This document shows, piece after piece, positions 23,830-31,063 of a DNA stretch of 32,850 bases. Under the pieces are notes generated by a model. That model did no database searches. It was not told the DNA's origin and saw only the letters and a program-made list of their open reading frames with translations. The position numbers and the translations under genes were made by a program. The stretch's first letter is position 1; each line of letters begins with the position of its first letter. Source of the DNA: Pseudomonas asplenii (GTDB taxonomy: Bacteria; Pseudomonadota; Gammaproteobacteria; Pseudomonadales; Pseudomonadaceae); the NCBI RefSeq assembly GCF_001293465.1, contig NZ_JSYZ01000043.1, positions 1 to 32,850 of the forward strand. Direction: 5' to 3'.

Positions 23830-25071
23830 ATGGCTTTGATCGTACAGAAATTTGGAGGCACCTCAGTCGGCACTGTCGAGAGAATCGAGCAGGTCGCCGA
23901 CAAGGTTAAGAAATTCCGCGAAGCCGGCGATGACCTGGTGGTTGTGCTGTCTGCGATGAGCGGCGAAACCAATCGCCTGATCGATCTGGCCAAACAAATC
24001 AGTGGCGAGAACCAGCCGGTTCCACGCGAACTGGATGTGATCGTTTCCACCGGTGAGCAGGTGACCATCGCGTTGCTGGCCATGGCGCTGATGAAGCGCG
24101 GCGTGCCAGCGGTGTCGTATACCGGTAACCAGGTGCGGATCCTGACCGACAGTGCTCACACTAAAGCACGCATCCTGCAGATTGACGATCAGAAGATTCG
24201 TGCTGATCTGAAGGAAGGTCGTGTGGTTGTCGTCGCCGGCTTCCAGGGTGTTGACGAGAACGGCAATATCACCACGCTCGGTCGTGGGGGGTCCGACACC
24301 ACCGGTGTGGCACTGGCCGCGGCCCTGAAGGCTGACGAATGCCAGATCTACACTGACGTCGATGGGGTCTACACCACCGACCCGCGGGTCGTCGCGTCGG
24401 CTCAGCGCCTGGACAAGATCACCTTCGAGGAAATGCTGGAAATGGCCAGCCTCGGCTCCAAGGTCCTGCAGATCCGCGCAGTCGAGTTCGCCGGCAAGTA
24501 CAACGTTCCGCTGCGCGTTCTGCACAGCTTTAAGGAGGGTCCGGGTACCCTCATTACTATTGATGAAGAGGAATCCATGGAACAGCCGATCATTTCCGGC
24601 ATCGCCTTCAACCGCGATGAAGCCAAGCTGACCATCCGTGGCGTGCCCGATACTCCGGGCGTGGCCTTCAAGATTCTCGGCCCGATCAGTGCCGCCAACA
24701 TCGAAGTCGACATGATCGTGCAGAATGTCTCGCACGATAACACCACCGACTTCACCTTCACCGTACACCGCAACGACTACCAGTCGGCGCAGAATGTACT
24801 GGAGAACACCGCGCGTGAAATCGGCGCCCGGGAAGTGATTGGCGACACCAGGATTGCCAAGGTCTCGATCGTCGGTGTCGGCATGCGCTCCCACGCGGGC
24901 GTTGCCAGCCGCATGTTCGAGGCACTGGCCAAGGAAAGCATCAATATCCAGATGATCTCCACTTCCGAAATCAAGGTTTCGGTGGTGATCGAGGAGAAGT
25001 ACCTGGAGCTGGCCGTACGTGCACTGCACACGGCGTTCGAGCTGGACGCTCCGGCCCGACAGGGCGAGTGA
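23830..25071 (+). CDS. lysC: aspartate kinase
   Basis: A 413-residue monofunctional aspartokinase that phosphorylates aspartate in the first step to lysine, threonine, methionine and diaminopimelate. The amino-acid-kinase domain (1 to about 245) opens with ALIVQKFGGTSVG and has GFQGVDENGNITTLGRGGSD and TDVDGVYTTDPRVV for ATP binding. Residues 250-413 are two ACT domains (TIRGVPDTPGVAFKILGPIS and IVGVGMRSHAGVASRMFEAL) that should bind lysine and threonine for feedback control. ATG at 23830 has a GAGG site. An internal start at residue 250 probably gives a separate beta chain. It ends in a strong terminator at 25083. Confidence 0.96.
   Translation: MALIVQKFGGTSVGTVERIEQVADKVKKFREAGDDLVVVLSAMSGETNRLIDLAKQISGENQPVPRELDVIVSTGEQVTIALLAMALMKRGVPAVSYTGNQVRILTDSAHTKARILQIDDQKIRADLKEGRVVVVAGFQGVDENGNITTLGRGGSDTTGVALAAALKADECQIYTDVDGVYTTDPRVVASAQRLDKITFEEMLEMASLGSKVLQIRAVEFAGKYNVPLRVLHSFKEGPGTLITIDEEESMEQPIISGIAFNRDEAKLTIRGVPDTPGVAFKILGPISAANIEVDMIVQNVSHDNTTDFTFTVHRNDYQSAQNVLENTAREIGAREVIGDTRIAKVSIVGVGMRSHAGVASRMFEALAKESINIQMISTSEIKVSVVIEEKYLELAVRALHTAFELDAPARQGE
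24577..25071 (+). other. internal in-frame start of lysC: regulatory beta subunit
   Basis: Inside lysC, ATG at codon 250 (24577) is preceded by GAAGAGGAATCC, a good ribosome-binding site. Translation from here gives 164 residues holding only the two ACT domains. Alpha2-beta2 aspartokinases of Corynebacterium and Bacillus use in-frame internal starts, in Corynebacterium also at residue 250, and Pseudomonas enzymes have been reported to have two subunits. I therefore infer a beta product; it is not a separate gene. Confidence 0.65.
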
Positions 25072-25082
25072 TTGCGTTACTC

Positions 25083-25119
25083 CAAAGGGCGCGGTTGAAC
25101 CGCGCCCTTTGTATTTTTT
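25083..25119 (+). terminator. intrinsic terminator of lysC
   Basis: CAAAGGGCGCGG (25083-25094) pairs with CCGCGCCCTTTG (25100-25111), loop TTGAA, followed by TATTTTTT. It begins 11 bases after the lysC stop. Confidence 0.95.
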
Positions 25120-25175
25120 GATAAGTGTGGGCAAGCGCTGTTCTTTTGCCCGCTCTCGTCAATACTTAGGGGCGT

Positions 25176-25218
25176 AGGGCTATGGCTATCTTGGGTGTAG
25201 GCCGAAGCCCTTTTTTTT
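25176..25218 (+). terminator. terminator-like hairpin in the rsmA leader
   Basis: AGGGCT (25176-25181) pairs with AGCCCT (25206-25211), with an inner GGC/GCC pair, and is followed by eight T (25211-25218). It ends 44 bases before the rsmA start. It could attenuate a promoter upstream of it, or back up the lysC terminator while rsmA starts from a promoter inside or after it. Confidence 0.5.
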
Positions 25219-25262
25219 GCAGACTGTGTTGTCCCTGAACTGAAATGCGTGAGGAGATAGGT

Positions 25263-25451
25263 ATGTTGATTCTGACTCGTCGGTGCGCAGAAAGCCTGAT
25301 CATTGGTGATGGCGAAATCACTGTGACCGTGCTCGGCGTCAAAGGAAATCAAGTGCGTATTGGTGTCAGCGCCCCCAAGGAAGTGGCCGTCCACCGTGAG
25401 GAAATCTACCTGCGGATCAAGAAAGAGAAGGACGAAGAACCAAGCCATTAA
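25263..25451 (+). CDS. rsmA: carbon storage regulator, RNA-binding protein RsmA/CsrA
   Basis: A 62-residue CsrA-family protein. As a dimer it binds GGA-bearing hairpins near ribosome-binding sites and represses translation of secondary metabolism, biofilm and secretion mRNAs; the Gac system relieves it through decoy small RNAs. The sequence MLILTRRCAESLIIGDGEIT, then VTVLGVKGNQVRIGVSAP and VAVHREEIYLRIKKEK, keeps the RNA-contact residues L4, R6, R7 and R44 of the family. ATG at 25263 follows GAGGAGATAG; the ATG at 25245 overlaps that site. The leader carries a hairpin with a T8 tract. The order lysC-rsmA-tRNA-Ser matches what I remember from other Pseudomonas. Confidence 0.96.
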   Translation: MLILTRRCAESLIIGDGEITVTVLGVKGNQVRIGVSAPKEVAVHREEIYLRIKKEKDEEPSH

Positions 25452-25470
25452 TTTTTCTCGTTTTTTTTGT

Positions 25471-25499
25471 TTGCAAACGGGGAAAAAGCTGGTTAATAT
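25471..25499 (+). promoter_or_regulatory. promoter of tRNA-Ser(GCU)
   Basis: TTGCAA (25471-25476), 17-base spacer, TAATAT (25494-25499). The expected start is about seven bases before the mature tRNA. Confidence 0.65.
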
Positions 25500-25513
25500 A
25501 CGCCCCGTGTTGC

Positions 25514-25604
25514 GGAGAGCTGGCCGAGTGGCCGAAGGCGCTCCCCTGCTAAGGGAGTACACCTCAAAAGGGTGTCGGGGGTTCGAATCCCCCGTTCTCC
25601 GCCA
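25514..25604 (+). tRNA. tRNA-Ser (anticodon GCU)
   Basis: A 91-base tRNA with a long variable arm, as in class II serine tRNAs. The acceptor GGAGAGC pairs with GTTCTCC (one G-U). The anticodon loop CTGCTAA puts GCT at 25548-25550, reading AGC/AGU. The T loop is GTTCGAATC, and CCA is encoded at 25602-25604. Confidence 0.97.
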
Positions 25605-25669
25605 TTATTTGCTTAGTGCGTTACGATCTGGCTTCTTCTGTAAGTTGTTGAAATTACTAGAAAAAGTGC

Positions 25670-25697
25670 TTTACAAAAAGATTTGACGACCTATAAT
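25670..25697 (+). promoter_or_regulatory. promoter of the tRNA-Arg(ACG) pair
   Basis: TTTACA (25670-25675), 16-base spacer, TATAAT (25692-25697), followed by GCGCGG. Only the first tRNA-Arg has an evident promoter, so the second copy is probably co-transcribed. Confidence 0.75.
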
Positions 25698-25711
25698 GCG
25701 CGGCAACAAAT

Positions 25712-25788
25712 GCACTCGTAGCTCAGCTGGATAGAGTACTCGGCTACGAACCGAGCGGTCACAGGTTCGAATCCTGTCGAGTGCACCA
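25712..25788 (+). tRNA. tRNA-Arg (anticodon ACG), copy 1
   Basis: A 77-base cloverleaf. The acceptor GCACTCG pairs with CGAGTGC; the anticodon loop CTACGAA puts ACG at 25746-25748 (read as ICG after deamination, covering CGU/CGC/CGA). CCA is encoded at 25786-25788. Confidence 0.97.
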
Positions 25789-25860
25789 TTTAAGCGTCAT
25801 CGGTAGCAATACGGATTACGTGGCTTCAACCAGTTGTGGTCTGGTCTAAAAACACAAAAT

Positions 25861-25937
25861 GCACTCGTAGCTCAGCTGGATAGAGTACTCGGCTACGAAC
25901 CGAGCGGTCACAGGTTCGAATCCTGTCGAGTGCACCA
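25861..25937 (+). tRNA. tRNA-Arg (anticodon ACG), copy 2
   Basis: Identical in all 77 bases to the copy at 25712-25788, with encoded CCA at 25935-25937. The 72-base spacer between copies is not repeated, apart from a few bases at each edge. Confidence 0.97.
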
Positions 25938-25942
25938 TACAC

Positions 25943-25973
25943 CAAGAAGCCCGCACATGTTGCGGGCTTCTTG
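25943..25973 (+). terminator. terminator of the tRNA cluster
   Basis: CAAGAAGCCCGCA (25943-25955) pairs perfectly with TGCGGGCTTCTTG (25961-25973), 13 bp, loop CATGT, then CTTTCT. It lies between the tRNA and the convergent gene ending at 25978, so it may serve both strands. Confidence 0.85.
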
Positions 25974-25977
25974 CTTT

Positions 25978-26457
25978 CTAGCGTTTGACGCATCCTCTTT
26001 CATCGAACTGCACCAGGCTGCTGCGACCTTTTTTCAGGTTGTAGTAATAGCGCGTGGTACTGTTGCTTGTACTTATCTTGTCCGGCTTGCCCAGGGCGCT
26101 TTCCACTTCCTGGCGATTCATGCCGGGGCGCACCTGTTGCTGGATGACGGCCTGGCGTCGTGAGCGTGCATCCAGCAGGTTGCCACATCCATCGTCATGT
26201 TCGCCCACTACGATCAGCTCCCGGGGCGTTGGAGAGATTTCCCGGGATGCCGTTTGCTGTCTGGTGGGCAGGGGCTTGCTGCCGGGTGCGTGATTGTCTG
26301 CGCGTTGCGTTCGCAGGTGGGTGTCGTGCGGGCAGCCCAATGTGGTGAAGGTGATGTGGCCGCTGGCGTCTTCGCAACGCTGCACCATCGCGGCGCTCGC
26401 GCCGGGAGGCTGGTACAGCGCCAGGGGAATCAGCAGGCAGCAGGTTCTTGGTGGCAT
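25978..26457 (-). CDS. secreted DUF4124-like protein with OmlA/BamE-like C-terminus
   Basis: A 159-residue protein of unknown function. Residues 1-22 look like a Sec signal peptide (ends GASAA). The start of the mature part, VQRCEDASGHITFTTLGCP, fits the DUF4124 pattern (a short cysteine-bearing beta unit seen in many gammaproteobacterial periplasmic proteins). After a low-complexity linker rich in Pro, Gln and Thr, residues about 110-155 (VRPGMNRQEVESALGKPDKI, then RYYYNLKKGRSSLVQFDERG) follow the SmpA/OmlA/BamE-like repeat. Four cysteines in the mature part could form disulfides. The start at 26457 has a GGAGG site at eight bases; the longer frame to 26583 has none. It is convergent with the tRNA-Arg pair. 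Confidence 0.78.
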   Translation of the reverse strand: MPPRTCCLLIPLALYQPPGASAAMVQRCEDASGHITFTTLGCPHDTHLRTQRADNHAPGSKPLPTRQQTASREISPTPRELIVVGEHDDGCGNLLDARSRRQAVIQQQVRPGMNRQEVESALGKPDKISTSNSTTRYYYNLKKGRSSLVQFDERGCVKR

Positions 26458-26776
26458 CGAGGGTCCTCCATGACGGTCGTTGTTAAAGCCTAGTTGCGGG
26501 CTTTTACAGCGGGCGTGTGTTTTCTTTTCGGGATGCGTCGTCGAATTCAAAAGCAGCTGAAGAATGTCCGGCTTTTCTCGCAAGCGCTTGTTCTTGCCAA
26601 GATTTTTGCCGTTAAAGCGTCTAAGGCAGTGTATGATTGCGCCCGTCAGCCCCGCCGGGGCTTGTGGAAAACCTCCATGGACTTACCCAGTAGTTACTCA
26701 GTATTTCGCTTTACCAATCAAGAATTGACTGATTGATCCTTCCGGCGTGTTCCACTGCTGGGAGTGGAGTTCGCCT
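26458..26776. other. divergent intergenic region before mgtE
   Basis: No supported gene; the open frame at 26494-26736 has no ribosome-binding site. TATGAT at 26632-26637 with a GC-rich discriminator is a possible mgtE -10, with no convincing -35. A short hairpin AGCCCC-GCC-GGGGCT (26648-26662) follows it in the mgtE leader. I recognised no magnesium riboswitch. Confidence 0.5.
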
Positions 26777-28219
26777 ATGACCGAAATCGAAGTAAAGAAA
26801 TCTCAAGAAAGCTTGCAGGACCGCCTGGCTCAAGTCGTCGAGCTGCTGCATCGTCAGCGGGTGGTCGAGGACCTGACCCATCGTCAGGAAGGTCATCATC
26901 AGGATCGGGTGGAGAACCTGGTCCACCGGCAGAATCTCGTCGAGCTGCAGCGCAAGCTCGATGATCTGCACTCCGCTGACGTCGCTCATATTCTTGAAGC
27001 CTTGCCCCTGGATGATCGCCTGACGGTCTGGCAACTGGTCAAGGCCGAGCGCGACGGCGACATTCTGCTCGAAGTATCCGACGCTGTTCGTGAAACGCTG
27101 ATCGCCGACATGGACGATCACGAACTCCTGGCCGCGGCCAAGGAGATGGATGCCGACGAACTCGCCGACCTGGCGCCCGAACTGCCACGGGACGTCGTGC
27201 ATGAGCTGATGGAAGCTCTCGACGGTCAGCAGCGTGAGCGCGTTCGCTCCGCGTTGTCCTATGACGAGGAGCAGGTCGGCGCGCTGATGGACTTCGAGAT
27301 GGTCACCATCCGTGAAGACGTCAGCCTGGAAGTCGTATTGCGTTACCTGCGCCGGCTCAAGGAGCTGCCGGGGCACACCGACAAGCTGTTTGTCGTGGAC
27401 TATGACGGCGTGCTCAAGGGCGTGCTGCCGATCAAGCGGTTGCTGGTCAATGATCCCGAAAAGCAGGTGGCCGATGTCATGGCCAGTGATCCGGTCAGTT
27501 TTCACCCGGATGAGGATGCCTATGACGCGGCGCAGGCCTTCGAGCGTTATGACCTGATTTCGGCACCGGTGGTCGACAAGAACGGCAAGCTGATCGGCCG
27601 TTTGACCATTGACGAGATGGTCGACCTGATTCGTGAGGAGAGTGAGAGCGAAGTCCTCAGCATGGCGGGTCTGCGGGAAGAGGAAGACATCTTCGCCTCG
27701 GTCTGGAAGTCCTTGCGTAACCGCTGGGCGTGGTTGGCGATCAACCTGATCACCGCCTTCATCGCCTCGCGGGTGATCGGTCTTTTCGAGGGTTCTATCG
27801 AGAAGCTGGTGGCGCTGGCTGCGTTGATGCCTATCGTTGCGGGGATTGGTGGCAACTCCGGTAACCAGACCATCACCATGATTGTGCGTGCGATGGCCCT
27901 GGACCAGGTCAGTACCGGCAATACCTCGCGGCTGATGCGCAAGGAGTTGGCGGTGGCGCTGCTCAACGGTCTGATCTGGGGGGGCGTGATCGGCGTCGTG
28001 GCCTATGTGCTGTATGGCAGTTGGTCGCTGGGGGTGGTCATGACGGCCGCAATGACGCTGAACCTGTTGCTGGCGGCCTTGATGGGGGTGCTTATTCCCA
28101 TGACGCTGGCGCGTCTGGGGCGCGATCCGGCGATGGGCTCCAGCGTCATGATCACTGCCATGACCGACAGTGGCGGCTTCTTCATCTTCCTCGGGTTGGC
28201 GACACTTTTCCTGCTCTGA
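26777..28219 (+). CDS. mgtE: magnesium transporter MgtE
   Basis: A 480-residue inner-membrane Mg2+ channel/transporter. Residues about 60-165 form the acidic N domain (LPLDDRLTVWQLV, ALPRELPRD-type helical repeats such as LAPELPRDVVHELME). Two CBS domains follow at about 170-225 (LRYLRRLKELPGHTDKLFVV) and 235-290 (VMASDPVSFHPDEDAYDAAQ). Five membrane helices lie at about 316-335, 343-360, 391-412, 419-441 and 455-480. The pore segment GGNSGNQTITMIVRAMAL and the helix TAMTDSGGFFIFLGLATLF, with D464 as the likely ion-site aspartate, are conserved. In this family the N and CBS domains bind Mg2+ and close the pore when it is plentiful. Start 26777 has a GGAG site. The gene is longer at the N-terminus than Thermus MgtE by about 25-30 residues. 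Confidence 0.95.
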   Translation: MTEIEVKKSQESLQDRLAQVVELLHRQRVVEDLTHRQEGHHQDRVENLVHRQNLVELQRKLDDLHSADVAHILEALPLDDRLTVWQLVKAERDGDILLEVSDAVRETLIADMDDHELLAAAKEMDADELADLAPELPRDVVHELMEALDGQQRERVRSALSYDEEQVGALMDFEMVTIREDVSLEVVLRYLRRLKELPGHTDKLFVVDYDGVLKGVLPIKRLLVNDPEKQVADVMASDPVSFHPDEDAYDAAQAFERYDLISAPVVDKNGKLIGRLTIDEMVDLIREESESEVLSMAGLREEEDIFASVWKSLRNRWAWLAINLITAFIASRVIGLFEGSIEKLVALAALMPIVAGIGGNSGNQTITMIVRAMALDQVSTGNTSRLMRKELAVALLNGLIWGGVIGVVAYVLYGSWSLGVVMTAAMTLNLLLAALMGVLIPMTLARLGRDPAMGSSVMITAMTDSGGFFIFLGLATLFLL

Positions 28220-28297
28220 GTCTCCGGGCGCGGCCTTCTGGTTGCGCCACCTCTCCAGGTTCCCGGGCTTTTCCCGGGACCTTCCCGAATTTGACGC

Positions 28298-28324
28298 AAA
28301 AAAAAGCCAGCACGAGGCTGGCTT
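28298..28324 (-). terminator. terminator of amrZ
   Basis: On the minus strand AAGCCAGC (28324-28317) pairs with GCTGGCTT (28311-28304), loop CTCGT, followed by a run of T (28305-28298). It begins 17 bases after the amrZ stop. For mgtE on the other strand only a weak hairpin (28258-28281, GGTTCCCGGG / CCCGGGACC) without a T tract is seen. Confidence 0.9.
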
Positions 28325-28341
28325 GAGCTTTCAGGGATGAA

Positions 28342-28668
28342 TCAGCTGGCGTCTGCGGCCATTTCGGCGTCGTGTGCAATCAGCGACACCAGGGCATTCT
28401 GCTGACGATGGGACAATTGACGGAAGCGTTGCAGCAGCTCGCGCTCATGCAGGGACAGCTCCGGGCTGTCCAGACGCATGCTGAGCTCGTCGCCCAAGGC
28501 ACCTTCCTGAATAAGACTCTGCTCCAGGCGTGCAATGATCTCGGAATTCATGCTGCGGTGGTGGTTACGAGCCACGTCGGCGATGCGTTCCCGCATTCCA
28601 TCGGGCAGACGCACGACGAATTTGTCAGCTGTACGGCTGGAATAAATTGCCTGTTTCAATGGGCGCAT
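28342..28668 (-). CDS. amrZ: ribbon-helix-helix transcription factor AmrZ
   Basis: A 108-residue Arc/MetJ-type regulator. In P. aeruginosa and P. fluorescens AmrZ controls alginate, motility, c-di-GMP and iron genes. The DNA-binding ribbon is RTADKFVVRLPDGMRERI, with K16, V18 and R20 matching the base-contacting K18, V20 and R22 of the P. aeruginosa protein; the helices follow in NHHRSMNSEIIARLEQSL. The C-terminal part (LSLHERELLQRFRQLSHRQ, then NALVSLIAHDAEMA) is the tetramerisation domain. ATG at 28668 gives the known N-terminus MRPLKQA, but the bases before it, GTTTAAAACT, contain no Shine-Dalgarno site, so translation may be weak or controlled. Its own terminator follows. Confidence 0.95.
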   Translation of the reverse strand: MRPLKQAIYSSRTADKFVVRLPDGMRERIADVARNHHRSMNSEIIARLEQSLIQEGALGDELSMRLDSPELSLHERELLQRFRQLSHRQQNALVSLIAHDAEMAADAS

Positions 28669-29238
28669 AGTTTTAAACCGGTTAGTTCAGGGGAGCGGTT
28701 CTCGGAATTGGCCGCAGGATGTCAGTAGGACAGCATGCTTTGCCAAATGTTCAACCTGAATTGAGATGAGGCCCGCATCATGCCTCAAATTTGCCAGATC
28801 ATTGGCGTCAATTCTGTGACAAATATTGAACTGGATAAAGGCGATATGCCAGCACCAATTATCAGAAATGCGCACTGGTTTGAAAGTTTTTGCCGGTGCG
28901 GTGCTCTGATCGGCCATCCCAAGCCAGTCTGAAGGCTACGAGCCTTCCTGCCGCATATGCTACGCGGTGATCTGGCCTTTTGCCTCTATTGTTGAAGGAT
29001 AGTGGCAAATGGCTGATTTTCTAGTGGACGAACGGTCCGAAGCGGGGCAGCCAGGGCCTTTTCCGACCGACGAGCGTGAGAGGGAAGGTGATGTCCCTGC
29101 TATCAGTGGCGACAGTGTCTTGTGGCACCCACAGAGGCGACTTACCGTTAAAAAGCCCATGGATGACATGACAAACGCCGGCGTGCCCGTTAACATGCAC
29201 GCCGTCCGTCGCGTCGCCTGTTCGGGTAGACGCTCGTT
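28669..29238. other. intergenic region between amrZ and tRNA-Arg(CCU)
   Basis: About 570 bases. It holds the amrZ promoter (not pinned down; GAACAT at minus-strand 28764 with a TCCTA 16 bases later is a poor AlgU-like match) and the tRNA promoter at 29168-29196. Two open frames, 28687-28917 minus and 29009-29248 plus, are not supported: the first lacks a ribosome-binding site, the second runs through the tRNA promoter into the tRNA. Confidence 0.5.
29168..29196 (+). promoter_or_regulatory. promoter of tRNA-Arg(CCU)
   Basis: ATGACA (29168-29173), 17-base spacer, TAACAT (29191-29196), about 42 bases before the mature tRNA. Confidence 0.5.
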
Positions 29239-29315
29239 GTCTCAGTAGCTCAATTGGATAGAGCATCCCCCTCCTAAGGGGAAGGTTGGCAGTTCGAACC
29301 TGCCCTGGGACACCA
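29239..29315 (+). tRNA. tRNA-Arg (anticodon CCU)
   Basis: A 77-base cloverleaf. The acceptor GTCTCAG pairs with CTGGGAC (one G-U). The anticodon loop CTCCTAA puts CCT at 29273-29275, reading AGG. T loop GTTCGAACC; CCA encoded at 29313-29315. No terminator with a clear stem follows. Confidence 0.96.
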
Positions 29316-29379
29316 TCAACACAGTCTCGCAGCCTGCACGCCAAGCCTGAATTGCCTGCACGGCGCCTCCCGGTGCGCG

Positions 29380-29865
29380 CTAGGCAAAGTTTCCCCCTCT
29401 CCTGCGCAGATAAATCATTTGTGCGCTCAGTCCCACAACCAGCACTACAGCGATGGCACCCTGGGCTCCCAGCAGTATCGGCGATTTCAGATCGGTGACG
29501 AACGGATGTCCGTCTGGCACTCGGCGCAGCGTTTCGGAGACGGTGGGTAGCATCAGGAAAAACGCGGTCAGGCTCAGGAAAATGGTTTCCAGATAATTGC
29601 GGGCCCGTCCCAGCCAGTTGATGCTGCCAACGCCATAGCCGGCCAGCAGCAATGCAATCGTGATGACGCCCACGATTTTACTGACGGGTTGATGAGCGAC
29701 CAGGAAGACAGTGAAGCCGCCGATCAGCATTGACGCCAAATAGAGCAGTCCGGGCGTGGAACGAGGGACGATACGGCCGTGGCGGATGAACATGTGGATT
29801 GCCAGTGGGATGGCAGGCAGGCTGCCAAGCGTGTGTATCCAGCCGAGGGGGGAGATTCCAGACAT
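29380..29865 (-). CDS. small integral membrane protein, DUF2306-like
   Basis: A 161-residue, strongly hydrophobic protein with about four membrane helices (residues about 10-28, 40-58, 62-85, 93-110, and a last one at 130-152) and a short basic tail YLRRRGGN. The segment HTLGSLPAIPLAIHMFIRHG with RSTPGLLYLASMLIGGF resembles the heme-family-like DUF2306 pattern, where histidines at the helix ends are conserved. This match is from memory of the pattern. The start at 29865 has a modest GTGGAA site. It is divergent from the AraC-family gene at 29985 across 119 bases, so that regulator may control it. Function unknown. Confidence 0.7.
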   Translation of the reverse strand: MSGISPLGWIHTLGSLPAIPLAIHMFIRHGRIVPRSTPGLLYLASMLIGGFTVFLVAHQPVSKIVGVITIALLLAGYGVGSINWLGRARNYLETIFLSLTAFFLMLPTVSETLRRVPDGHPFVTDLKSPILLGAQGAIAVVLVVGLSAQMIYLRRRGGNFA

Positions 29866-29984
29866 TTGATTTTTCCACGTGATTGGACGATGTGCATAAA
29901 CGGCCAGCGTTGGAGGACTTCGTTTCAGTTGCGTCAGCGCGTTATGATTCCGGGGCAGCTTAATAAAGGCGCGGCCGGCCAGAC

Positions 29985-30872
29985 ATGATGAATCCCCGCG
30001 AAAACTTGATCATTCATCCGGAAATGCAACTGGAGGGCCTGGCCACGGGCGATCTGCTGTCCCAGGTGCTTGCGCAGATTCGTCTGACCGGGGACCGGGT
30101 CTATTCCTGCGTCTTGGCGAGTGGGCAATGCCTCGACCTTGATGAGAAGAGTGCGCACATTTGCGTGCTGCAGAGCGGAGAGTTACAGCTCGAGGAAGGG
30201 GGGCAGGCGATCGCGACGCTGGAGCAGGGCGATCTCATTCTGCTTCCTCATGATTCCTCCGGGATAAGGATCATGGCCAGCAAGGGGCCTGTGGCCGTGG
30301 TGATCTGCCGATTCTGGTTCGATGCGAGCAGTTTCCAGGCCATGCTGTTTGCCCTGCCCCGATTGATCCATATCCGCAAGGCCGAAGCTGTGGCCTGGGC
30401 TGAAGGCATCCTGCATTTCATGTTGCTCGAAGCCAATGACACTCAACCTGGCGGTGCGCTGATGGTTTCGCGCCTTATCGACCTTACCGTTATCCGCATG
30501 TTGCGAACATGGGTCCAACAGAACGCCGCTTCAGGCTGGCTGGGTGGCCTATCGGATGCGCGTATAGCCCGTGCGCTCAGGGCTATTCACGGAAGTCCCG
30601 GGCAACAATGGCGCATTGACGCGCTGGCGGAGGTTGCTGGCATGTCGCGCTCCAATTTCTGTGATCGGTTCAGCGCATTGGTTGGGCGCTCGCCGCTGCG
30701 TTACCAGAATGAATGGCGGCTCACGTTGGCGAAAACGATGTTGTCGAAACATGACAGCCGAATCGGCGAGATCGGCTTCGCGATTGGCTATGAGTCGGAG
30801 GCGGCGTTCAGTCGCGCCTACAAGGCTTTTTTTGGCCGTTCGCCCCGAGAGGATAGCGGCCGGCCGGGTTAG
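29985..30872 (+). CDS. AraC-family transcriptional regulator
   Basis: A 295-residue regulator. Residues about 10-190 form a cupin-like sensor of the AraC N-terminal type (YSCVLASGQCLDLDEKSAHI, then ALEQGDLILLPHDSSG-like beta strands). Residues about 195-290 carry two helix-turn-helix units: WRIDALAEVAGMSRSNFCDR and IGEIGFAIGYESEAAFSRAY, ending in KAFFGRSPRED, the usual AraC signature. ATG at 29985 or the next codon 29988 may be used; the ribosome-binding site is weak in both. It is divergent from the small membrane protein, its most likely target. The family member and its inducer are not known to me. Confidence 0.88.
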   Translation: MMNPRENLIIHPEMQLEGLATGDLLSQVLAQIRLTGDRVYSCVLASGQCLDLDEKSAHICVLQSGELQLEEGGQAIATLEQGDLILLPHDSSGIRIMASKGPVAVVICRFWFDASSFQAMLFALPRLIHIRKAEAVAWAEGILHFMLLEANDTQPGGALMVSRLIDLTVIRMLRTWVQQNAASGWLGGLSDARIARALRAIHGSPGQQWRIDALAEVAGMSRSNFCDRFSALVGRSPLRYQNEWRLTLAKTMLSKHDSRIGEIGFAIGYESEAAFSRAYKAFFGRSPREDSGRPG

Positions 30873-31063
30873 GGGCCAGTGTGTGCTTGTTCGCCGGTTT
30901 TCGCCTTGCCTGGCCTTCGCTCGAAAACATTTCTTACAGTCCCTGGTCGCTATGACTGACATCCGTGGGAGCGATACTCTGATCGTTCTGCTTGTGATGT
31001 GTAGCGGCTACCTCTTATATAGAAGGAGTTTTCTGTTCTCGACTGCCAGGAAGGAAGCAGGCT

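Noticed and set aside
26458..26776. Magnesium riboswitch before mgtE
   Set aside because: I could not find conserved M-box blocks; only a short GC hairpin is present.
28687..28917. 76-codon minus-strand frame upstream of amrZ
   Set aside because: No ribosome-binding site and no recognised family; it lies where the amrZ promoter and leader must be.
29009..29248. 79-codon plus-strand frame before tRNA-Arg(CCU)
   Set aside because: It has a possible AAGGA site but runs through the tRNA promoter and ends inside the tRNA; no family recognised.
29239..29315. tRNA-Arg(CCU) as an integration site of a mobile island
   Set aside because: tRNA 3' ends often serve as att sites, but there is no integrase gene and no repeated tRNA 3' end in the following 3.5 kb.
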